Positions 43,244 through 50,213 of a stretch of DNA of 64,000 nt are shown in pieces. The position numbers and the translations under genes were made by a program. Origin of the DNA: Glaciihabitans sp. dw_435. GTDB lineage: Bacteria > Actinomycetota > Actinomycetes > Actinomycetales > Microbacteriaceae. Below the pieces are notes generated by a model. The model did not search any database. It had not been told where the DNA came from and saw only the letters and a program-made list of their open reading frames with translations. The stretch covers positions 248,001 through 312,000 of the forward strand of contig NZ_JAAVUZ010000001.1 in assembly GCF_018449675.1 (NCBI RefSeq). Direction: 5' to 3'. The stretch's first letter is position 1. Every line of letters starts with the position of its first letter.

Positions 43244-44919
43244 ATTCTCCGGACGAACTGCTCGCCGGCCTCGATGACCAGCAGCGGGTAGCCGCGGAGT
43301 CACTTCTCGGACCCGTCTGCCTGCTCGCGGGTGCGGGAACCGGCAAGACCCGGGCGATCACGCACCGCATCGCCTACGGAGTCGCCACCGGCGTGTATTC
43401 GCCGGGCAAGGTCATGGCCCTCACGTTCACCGCCCGGGCCGCGGGGGAGCTGCGCACCCGGCTGCGGGGCCTGGGTGCCGGTGGTGTCTCCGCGCGTACC
43501 TTCCATGCGTCAGCGCTGTCGCAGCTGAACTTCTTCTGGCCGCAGGTCATCGGTGGCACGGTCCCGCGGTTGCTCGAGAGCAAGGGACGCATTCTCGCCC
43601 ACGCGGCGGAGACGCTGCACCTGAAACTCGACACCCCCACCCTGCGTGACATGGCAGCAGAGATCGAGTGGCGCAAGGTGTCACGGCTCAGCCTCGAGCA
43701 GTATGACCGCGCCGCGCGCACCCGCACCCTGCCGCCGAGTCTCACGGTCGAGAAGGCCGTGGACCTGCAGCGCGCCTACGAGAACGTCAAGGACGAGCGC
43801 CGGCAGCTCGACTTCGAAGACGTGCTGCTTGCCACGGCCGGCATGATCGAGTCGGAGCCGCGCGTCGCGCAGCAGGTGCGGGAGCAGTACCGCTTCTTCG
43901 TCGTCGACGAGTACCAGGACGTGTCGCCGCTCCAGCACGAACTGCTCAGCCTGTGGCTCGGGGAGCGCACCGACGTATGCGTGGTCGGCGACGCCAGCCA
44001 GACCATCTACTCGTTCGCGGGGGCAACGCCCGACTACCTCCTGGGCTTCGGCGGGACGTATGACGACGCGGTCGTTGTCCGTCTCGAACAGAACTACCGG
44101 TCGACGCCGGCGATCATCGACGCGGCCAACCGTCTCATGCGGGGGCGCCCGGGCGCACTGAGCCTGCACGCGCGGCCCGATGCTCCGGTGGGACCCGCGC
44201 CCCTGACATCCGTTCACAACAATGATTCGCAGGAAGCGCGCGCCATCGCGCAGTCGATCGCCGCCGAGATTGCCGAGGGAACCAAGCCCGAGGACATCGC
44301 GGTTCTGTACCGCATCAACGTGCAATCCGCCGCCCTCGAAGCCGCCCTCGGTGATGCCCACGTGCCGTACGTGCTGCGCGGCTCGACCCGGTTCTTTGAC
44401 CTGCGCGAGGTCAAGGAAGCGATCATGATGCTGAAGGGTGCGTCGATCTCCATCACCGGGGAGCCGTTGTTCAAGACGGTCAGCGACGTGTTGCGGTCGC
44501 TCGGCTGGACGCAGGAGGCGCCAGAGGCCCGTGGGGCCGTGCGCGACAAGTGGGAATCGCTCAACGCACTGATGGGTCTCGCCGAGGAATCCGGCCCCGA
44601 GACGACCCTCAAGCAGTTCGTCGCCGACCTGCTCGAACGGCAGAACGGGCAGCACGAACCGACGATGTCCGCGGTCACCCTCGCCACCCTGCACAGCGCG
44701 AAGGGTCTCGAATGGGACAGCGTGCACATTGCCGGGGTATCCGAGGGACTGTTGCCGATCACCTACGCCAAGGGCCTCGAGGCCATCGATGAGGAGCGTC
44801 GGCTCTTCTACGTCGGCATCACCCGGGCGCGCAAGCGACTCGAGCTGACCTGGGCAGCCGAGGGCAACCATCGTGGACAGCAACGCCAGATCAGCCGGTT
44901 CGTCTCCGAACTGAAATAG
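43240..44919 (+). CDS. uvrD2: UvrD2-like DNA helicase lacking the HRDC domain
   Basis: This superfamily 1A 3'-5' DNA helicase has 559 residues. Motifs are Walker A AGAGTGKTR (residues 30-38), Ia ALTFTARAAGEL, II FFVVDEYQDVSPLQ, III GDASQTIYSFAGA, IV QNYRST, V TLHSAKGLEWD and VI VGITRARKRL. Mycobacterial UvrD2 is about 700 residues with a C-terminal HRDC and four-cysteine region. Here the protein ends shortly after motif VI (ISRFVSELK). The GTG at 43240 overlaps the nudC stop. Confidence 0.93.
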   Translation: MNSPDELLAGLDDQQRVAAESLLGPVCLLAGAGTGKTRAITHRIAYGVATGVYSPGKVMALTFTARAAGELRTRLRGLGAGGVSARTFHASALSQLNFFWPQVIGGTVPRLLESKGRILAHAAETLHLKLDTPTLRDMAAEIEWRKVSRLSLEQYDRAARTRTLPPSLTVEKAVDLQRAYENVKDERRQLDFEDVLLATAGMIESEPRVAQQVREQYRFFVVDEYQDVSPLQHELLSLWLGERTDVCVVGDASQTIYSFAGATPDYLLGFGGTYDDAVVVRLEQNYRSTPAIIDAANRLMRGRPGALSLHARPDAPVGPAPLTSVHNNDSQEARAIAQSIAAEIAEGTKPEDIAVLYRINVQSAALEAALGDAHVPYVLRGSTRFFDLREVKEAIMMLKGASISITGEPLFKTVSDVLRSLGWTQEAPEARGAVRDKWESLNALMGLAEESGPETTLKQFVADLLERQNGQHEPTMSAVTLATLHSAKGLEWDSVHIAGVSEGLLPITYAKGLEAIDEERRLFYVGITRARKRLELTWAAEGNHRGQQRQISRFVSELK

Positions 44920-44930
44920 ACGGCCGGGCG

Positions 44931-45749
44931 TCACGCCGATTGGGCGCGCTCGTCCATGAGCATCGAGATGCACCCGCACGCGGGATGCGGCTTCCAGGTT
45001 CGCCGTTCGATCGCGCCCGTGTCGGGAGACAGGCGAATGGATGACCCGTCGCCGGGCACCCCGAGCGAGAGCCGGCGCACCGCCATCCGGGCCACGGCTG
45101 CCGCGACCTCCGCGGACGACAGCGGAGTCTCCGCCGCACTCCGCCGGCCCCACAACTGGGCGGCAATCGCCGGCCACGCGGGATCTGCCTCGCTGCGGTA
45201 CCGCTCGAGGCAGTACAGGCAGGGGCCGAACCCCGGCTCCACGAGCGGACCGATGGTGGTGGCGGAGTCGCCGAAGATCACCGGCAGGTGCGGCTGGTCG
45301 CGCCGCAGCCAGAATCCGTAATAGTCGGGATCGAGCACGAAGTGACCGACGGCAATGGCGAGGTCGAACTCGCCGTCTTCCGCGGCGCGAGTGGCCCGCA
45401 CGCGCAGGCCCACGTCCGCCAGTGCCTCCGCGATTCGCTCCGCCGTGGGTCCCGTACCCACCACCGATACCGGGCGTCGGCCGGCTCGCGGGCCGTCCGG
45501 TTCCATGGCCGGCGCCACGGCGGCGAGAAGCCGGTCGACGTCGCGTTCGTCGGAGCCGGATTCCCGCGCGATCAGGTCGAGACCCGGTCTGCTCACGCCC
45601 GATTCCAGCGCGGCCAGCATGCGTTCCTGCACCGTGGTCACGTCGTCGAAGACGACGCGGGGCGGATCGACGCCCAGCTGCACGCTGGTCGGAGTGCGCC
45701 ACACCACGGGGACGCGGGAGTCGAGCTTCAGCACCATGGCGTACAGCAT
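44931..45749 (-). CDS. ThiF-like protein with CxxC/CxC zinc site
   Basis: The 272-residue product is related to the ThiF/E1-like proteins used with YcaO enzymes, and to an actinobacterial protein usually next to uvrD2. The N-terminal part resembles a peptide-binding domain (PVVWRTPTSVQLGVDPPR). The middle has a Rossmann-like SVVGTGPTAERIAEALADVG. A zinc site is formed by GPCLYCLER and HPACGCI. I see no adenylating arginine finger or catalytic cysteine typical of active E1 enzymes. The ATG at 45749 has CGGAG just before it; a longer frame upstream is low-complexity. It ends 11 bases from uvrD2. Confidence 0.65.
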   Translation of the reverse strand: MLYAMVLKLDSRVPVVWRTPTSVQLGVDPPRVVFDDVTTVQERMLAALESGVSRPGLDLIARESGSDERDVDRLLAAVAPAMEPDGPRAGRRPVSVVGTGPTAERIAEALADVGLRVRATRAAEDGEFDLAIAVGHFVLDPDYYGFWLRRDQPHLPVIFGDSATTIGPLVEPGFGPCLYCLERYRSEADPAWPAIAAQLWGRRSAAETPLSSAEVAAAVARMAVRRLSLGVPGDGSSIRLSPDTGAIERRTWKPHPACGCISMLMDERAQSA

Positions 45750-45816
45750 GCTCCGGATGCGCGGGGGCCGTCGCCGGCTGCCCACAGGCGGCTGGATCAG
45801 TGTCGGCGGCACGACG

Positions 45817-45822
45817 TACGGT
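45817..45822 (+). promoter_or_regulatory. -10-like element for the leaderless nuclease-pair mRNA
   Basis: TACGGT is followed by GCCGGT and the ATG at 45829, a 6-base gap. This would drive both nuclease-like genes. Confidence 0.5.
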
Positions 45823-45828
45823 GCCGGT

Positions 45829-46419
45829 ATGGGAGAGGTCGGCGGCGGTGCGGGGATGGATGCCGCGGGGTTCTGCAGCGTCCGCGAGCGCGGTGTTCCG
45901 TGCGCCAGTGCTGTCGATCCCGGATCGACGCTGAGCGTGTGCACGCACCATCTGCTCGCCGCCTACGACGAAGTCGCGCGGGATGTCGGCGTGACCGACC
46001 TGCTTCCGTCGCCCTGTGTCGCCTGCGGGTCGCGGCTCGGCGTGCGGTATCCGAGTGGGTGGCTGTGTGCGGTGTGCGAGTGGCGCCAGAGCGATGTTCC
46101 CGATGCCGAGCTTGCTGTCGCGCGCGTCGACGTCGTCTATTACCTGCGGTTCCGGGACACCATCAAGATCGGGACATCCGGCAATCCGCAGATGCGCCTC
46201 ACTCAAATACGTCACGACGAACTTCTGGCGTTCGAACGGGGCGACAGGCACCGCGAGCACTCGCGGCACGAGCAGTTCGCGGCGGAACGCCTGGAGCGGT
46301 CCGAGTGGTTTGCCGCGAGCGATCGCCTGCTCGACCACATCGCGCAGCTGAGGGCGGGAGCCGACGATCCCTGGGACCAGTACCGCTTGTGGAAGAGCCA
46401 GTGCCTTGCGCTGCGGTGA
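45829..46419 (+). CDS. Zinc-ribbon protein with T5orf172/GIY-YIG nuclease-like domain
   Basis: The 196-residue product begins with a possible metal cluster (C16, C25, C38, HH at 40-41). A zinc ribbon follows with C63/C66 and C80/C83 (PCVACG, LCAVCEW). Residues 102-165 resemble the T5orf172/MUG113 branch of GIY-YIG nucleases: VYYLRF, KIGTSGNPQMRL with arginine R123, and ERSEWF with glutamate E159. The ATG at 45829 has TACGGT 6 bases before it; ATG at 45856 is an alternative. It is coupled to the next gene. Nuclease activity is inferred, not shown. Confidence 0.65.
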   Translation: MGEVGGGAGMDAAGFCSVRERGVPCASAVDPGSTLSVCTHHLLAAYDEVARDVGVTDLLPSPCVACGSRLGVRYPSGWLCAVCEWRQSDVPDAELAVARVDVVYYLRFRDTIKIGTSGNPQMRLTQIRHDELLAFERGDRHREHSRHEQFAAERLERSEWFAASDRLLDHIAQLRAGADDPWDQYRLWKSQCLALR

Positions 46420-46428
46420 GGAGTAGCC

Positions 46429-47502
46429 GTGCCCGAGAACGTTGACGCGTGGTGGAGCCGTCGCCAGATGTCGAAGGGCACGCCCGTGCCGTATCCGGTC
46501 GGTACCTACCGGGAGGATTGGCAGCGATACCCGGTACTTATCCACCAGTACCACCCGGAGTTCAACAGTGGCATCACCCTCACCCAAATCCCGCCCGCTG
46601 CGGAGGTGCTGCTGCTCTGGCAGTGCGACGTGGGCCACCTGTTTGCGGCGACACCGGAAGAGCAACGCAACCGGCCGGGTCGTGAACGGCGCCGGTCGTC
46701 CTGGTGTCCGGAGTGCGCGGCGGGCGCGATTAACAAGCGGATGCCCCAGGTGCGACCCGACCCCGTCGAGGTGGGTGTCTACGAGTGCGGGCATCCCCGC
46801 GATCCCCGCCGCATCGACGACGCGAGCGAATCCCGCTGTTATTTCTGTCGCCGACTCGATTCGTCTCCCACCACGCGCGACGAGCTGCTGTCGATTGTCA
46901 CTCCCGGTGCCCGCGCCGAGCTGAGCGCCGAGAACGGTACTGCCCGCACGTATCGCTGGCAATGTCCGCGTGGGCACGGCACCTACGCGGCATCCGTCGA
47001 GAAGATGCTGGGCGGACGACGCTGCACCGTGTGCGCCCACGCCGCCGCCGCGGCCGACCGCTATCGCGTCGGAGATGCGTTCGTGAGCCCATGGGCACCG
47101 GCGACGGCGTCCGCCGCGGAGGCGGACCTACGCCAGCGGTTGGCGGAACAGTTCGACTTCGACCTGACGTGCAACGCGGTCAAGGTCGCACGCCCGTTCT
47201 TTGCGCACGTCGAGGTCTGGCCGGACATCGTCATTCCCGACCTTCGCATCGCCATCGAGTACGACACCATCGGCCGCCACGGCCTCGAGCACGTCGGCAA
47301 GCGGGAAGACGTCGATCGTCGTAAAGACCGGCTGCTTCGCGCCTGCGACTGGGAAGTCGTTCGCCTCCGCATGGGCAAGCTGGAGCCCCTCGGCCCCTGG
47401 GACATCGTGGCCGGATCGGTCACCGGCGCGCTCATGTCACGGCTGGCGAACCAATTCGGGGAGATTCGCGGCCACCTGATGGTCCAGGCATTCGCGCGCT
47501 GA
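46429..47502 (+). CDS. Multi-zinc-ribbon protein with PD-(D/E)XK (Vsr/DUF559-like) domain
   Basis: The 357-residue product has three zinc-ribbon-like modules: WQCDVGH with WCPEC (C66, C93, C96), YECGH with CYFC (C120, C137, C140), and WQCPRGHG with CTVC (C179, C199, C202). The last 130 residues look like a restriction-endonuclease fold: E231, WPDIVIPD with D266, IAIEYD with E277 and D279, then KDRLLRACDWEVVRLR, as in Vsr and DUF559 proteins. GAGGAG overlapping the previous stop precedes the GTG start. I infer a DNA-targeting nuclease that acts with its neighbour. Confidence 0.65.
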   Translation: MPENVDAWWSRRQMSKGTPVPYPVGTYREDWQRYPVLIHQYHPEFNSGITLTQIPPAAEVLLLWQCDVGHLFAATPEEQRNRPGRERRRSSWCPECAAGAINKRMPQVRPDPVEVGVYECGHPRDPRRIDDASESRCYFCRRLDSSPTTRDELLSIVTPGARAELSAENGTARTYRWQCPRGHGTYAASVEKMLGGRRCTVCAHAAAAADRYRVGDAFVSPWAPATASAAEADLRQRLAEQFDFDLTCNAVKVARPFFAHVEVWPDIVIPDLRIAIEYDTIGRHGLEHVGKREDVDRRKDRLLRACDWEVVRLRMGKLEPLGPWDIVAGSVTGALMSRLANQFGEIRGHLMVQAFAR

Positions 47503-47527
47503 CCGCGGCGATTGCTCCCTCACGCAC

Positions 47528-47563
47528 GAAAGCACCGCGGCCGGGAGCGGCTGCGGTGCTTTC
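47528..47563. terminator. Bidirectional terminator after the nuclease pair
   Basis: GAAAGCACCGC (47528-47538) pairs perfectly with GCGGTGCTTTC (47553-47563). It lies between the convergent stops at 47502 and 47575. Confidence 0.75.
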
Positions 47564-47574
47564 GACGGGTGGTT

Positions 47575-48909
47575 CTAGCCTTCTTCGTGCGGCCGATCCG
47601 TACCCTCATCGTTCAGCAGGTCCTCGATGGCCTGGTCAATGTCGTCCTGCACTGCAACACCGGACACCCGGGCGATCAGCGACGACGGGTCGTCGATGTC
47701 TTCGCTCGTGGGGATCAGGTCGGGCTGTGCCCACAGAGCATCACGCTTTTCGGCGCCGACTGCGGCCGTCAGCTGACGCCACATCTCGGCCGCTTCCCGC
47801 AGGCGACGGGGCCGAAGCTCGAGGCCGACGAGCGTGGCGAAGGCCGACTCGGCCGGTCCGCCGGAGGCGCGGCGACGCTTGACGGTCTCGGCCATCGCGT
47901 CGGTGCTCGGCAGGCGATGAGTGGCCTCGGCGGTGACGACGTCGACCCAGCCCTCGATGAGGGCGAGCATGGTCTCGAGCCGGGCGAGGGCAACGAGCTG
48001 ATCGTCGCTCTTCGGCGGAATCAGCGCGCCGCTCGTCATTGCCAGACGAAGCTCTTCCGGGTTCGACGGATCGAAGTTCTCGGCCAGTTCTTCCAAACGC
48101 GAGGTGTCGATGTGGATGCCACGGGCGAACTCCGTGATCGACGACAGCAGTTGCAGTCGCAGCCACTTGGCGTGGCGGAACAGTCGCGCGTGGGCAAGTT
48201 CCCGCACCGCGAGATACAGCTGCACCTGATCGATCGGGATGTCGAGTCCGGCGCCGAACGCGACGACGTTCTGGGGGATGAGGGCCGCCTGCTGGTCTTC
48301 CAGCAGCGGGATTCCCACATCGCCACCGGAGACAACCTCGGTGGACAGCTGTCCGACGACCTGGCCGAGCTGCATGGCAAAGAGGGTTCCCCCGACGTTG
48401 CGCATGAGTTGGCTTGCGCCCTCGATCATGCCGCTCATCTCCTCCGGCGCCTGGTCCTGCAGCACCTCGGCGAGTGAGTTGGAGATGGAGGTGGCGACGG
48501 GCTCGGCGAGCTGGCTCCACACGGCCATCGTGCCGGTGACCCACTCGGAGCGGCTCATCAGTCGGGGCTCGGAGGTGAGCTGCGAAACGTAGGTCACTTC
48601 GTCGAGCCACAGGGAGGCGACGTGGAACGCCTGCTCCAGCTGCGAGCGCTCGGCGGGCAGCGAAACGACCGAGCTACGGGCGGCCAGCGCCTTCGCCTGC
48701 TCGAGTGCGAGTCCCCAGTTCACGCCGTCACCGCTCGACTGCATGGCGTTCTGCAACTGTGAAATCAGCTGCGCCACCATGTCGGGGTCATTGGGCAATC
48801 CCGCAGCGCTTGCGAGCTTTGCCGGATCGATATTGGTGTTGCCCGCGAGGAACTCGCGCAACATGTCTCGGAACTCTTCTTCCGGATCTTCCCGCGAATC
48901 ATCAGCCAT
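47575..48909 (-). CDS. DUF2342 zinc-dependent metalloprotease-like protein
   Basis: The 444-residue protein belongs to the actinobacterial DUF2342 family of predicted zincins. The helix with RELAHARLFRHAKWL corresponds to the family's zinc-binding REAAHxRLF segment. The N-terminus is acidic (MADDSREDPEEEFRDMLREF), and long helical stretches follow. The usual neighbour is the PDZ protease gene, as here. The ATG at 48909 has TAGCGT 7 bases before it. Substrates are unknown. Confidence 0.85.
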   Translation of the reverse strand: MADDSREDPEEEFRDMLREFLAGNTNIDPAKLASAAGLPNDPDMVAQLISQLQNAMQSSGDGVNWGLALEQAKALAARSSVVSLPAERSQLEQAFHVASLWLDEVTYVSQLTSEPRLMSRSEWVTGTMAVWSQLAEPVATSISNSLAEVLQDQAPEEMSGMIEGASQLMRNVGGTLFAMQLGQVVGQLSTEVVSGGDVGIPLLEDQQAALIPQNVVAFGAGLDIPIDQVQLYLAVRELAHARLFRHAKWLRLQLLSSITEFARGIHIDTSRLEELAENFDPSNPEELRLAMTSGALIPPKSDDQLVALARLETMLALIEGWVDVVTAEATHRLPSTDAMAETVKRRRASGGPAESAFATLVGLELRPRRLREAAEMWRQLTAAVGAEKRDALWAQPDLIPTSEDIDDPSSLIARVSGVAVQDDIDQAIEDLLNDEGTDRPHEEG

Positions 48910-48916
48910 GCAAACT

Positions 48917-48922
48917 ACGCTA
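48917..48922 (-). promoter_or_regulatory. -10-like element for the leaderless DUF2342 gene
   Basis: On the minus strand TAGCGT is followed by AGTTTGC (7 bases) and the ATG at 48909. Confidence 0.45.
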
Positions 48923-49026
48923 GCCGCTGCACGGCCGATCGGCCTGTGTAATGACCATAGGCTGGGCCTGCGGCTGTGCGCCCGTGGCGAACACCCCTTC
49001 CCCGCCCGCTCTTTCAAAGGACTCCG

Positions 49027-50142
49027 GTGTCTCTCTTCACCGACACAGAACGCGATCTTCCGCCCCGCTCACCCCGCCGTACCCGTGTCGGATGGATCCT
49101 GTTGCTGGTCGCCATCATCGGCGTTGGCGTGGTGGCGTTTGTGCCCGCGCCCTATGTGATTGAGCAGCCCGGCCCCGTGTTCAACACCCTCAGCAAGGTC
49201 ACCGTCGACAACAAGGAGGTGCAGATGATCGACATCCCCGTCGAGAAGACGTACCCCACCGATGGCTCCCTCGACATGCTCACGGTGTCGGTCAACGGCA
49301 ACCGCGCGCAGCGCCCCTCCTGGCTCGAGATCGCCACGGCGTGGCTCGACCCGAGCAAGGCCGTCGTTCCCCTGGAGAACATCTACCCGGCGGGTGTCAC
49401 CGACGCCGACTCGAAGGCCCAGAGCGCCGCCGACATGGTCGATTCGCAGAAGGAGGCCGTCGCTGCCGCCCTCCACGAACTCGGGATCAAGTTCACGACG
49501 ACGCTGACCGTCGCCGCGATCGCGCAGGGCTCGCCCGCCGAGAGCCAGCTGAAGGCCGGCGACGTCATTGAGAGCATCAACGGCACCACGTTTACTTTTC
49601 TGGGGGATGTCTCGGCAGCCGTCATCGCGAACGGCGCGGACAAGCCCGCCACTGTCGTTGTCCTCCGTGACGGCGTGAAGAAGACGCTCTCGATCACTCC
49701 GAAGCTGAACACCACGGTGGATCCGGCCGTGCCGCAGCTCGGCATCGGTGTTGCCGCGGACTACACGTTCCCGTTCGACGTCAAGATTCAGCTGCAGGAT
49801 GTGGGCGGCCCCAGCGCCGGGATGATGTTTGCCCTGGGAATCATCGACAAGCTCACCCCCGGTGAGCTCAACGGCGGCGAGCAGGTGGCCGGAACGGGCA
49901 CCATCGACGCGAGCGGCACCGTCGGGGCCATCGGCGGCATCCGTCAGAAGCTGTACGGGGCAAAGCAGGCTGGCGCGAAATGGTTCCTTGCTCCCGCCTC
50001 CAACTGCAACGAGGTCGTCGACCACGTGCCCAGCGGGCTGACCGTGTACGCGGTCAAGACGCTGCAGGATTCCCTCACCGCGCTCAAGGCGATCGATTCC
50101 GGCACCGGACTCGACGCTCTCGCCACGTGTAACGGTTCCTGA
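49027..50142 (+). CDS. PDZ and Lon-like serine protease, YlbL type
   Basis: This is a membrane-anchored protease of 371 residues. One N-terminal helix (VGWILLLVAIIGVGVVAFV) places the rest outside. A PDZ domain lies around VAAIAQGSPAESQLKAGDVI. The Lon-type proteolytic domain has the catalytic serine in GGPSAGMMFAL and lysine in GGIRQKLYGAKQAGAK. The GTG at 49027 has AAAGGA at good spacing. It is divergent from DUF2342 and precedes UPF0182 in the same direction. Confidence 0.9.
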   Translation: MSLFTDTERDLPPRSPRRTRVGWILLLVAIIGVGVVAFVPAPYVIEQPGPVFNTLSKVTVDNKEVQMIDIPVEKTYPTDGSLDMLTVSVNGNRAQRPSWLEIATAWLDPSKAVVPLENIYPAGVTDADSKAQSAADMVDSQKEAVAAALHELGIKFTTTLTVAAIAQGSPAESQLKAGDVIESINGTTFTFLGDVSAAVIANGADKPATVVVLRDGVKKTLSITPKLNTTVDPAVPQLGIGVAADYTFPFDVKIQLQDVGGPSAGMMFALGIIDKLTPGELNGGEQVAGTGTIDASGTVGAIGGIRQKLYGAKQAGAKWFLAPASNCNEVVDHVPSGLTVYAVKTLQDSLTALKAIDSGTGLDALATCNGS

Positions 50143-50213
50143 GCGCCCCGCACTTTCGCAGGGATGACCCTTAAGATGGGCGCACAGCCTCTCTAACAGC
50201 CTGGAGCACCCCC

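Noticed and set aside
43681-47040. A minus-strand open frame of about 1119 codons across uvrD2, the ThiF-like gene and the nuclease pair
   Set aside because: It crosses four genes on both strands that have recognisable motifs, and its product shows GC-driven compositional bias only.
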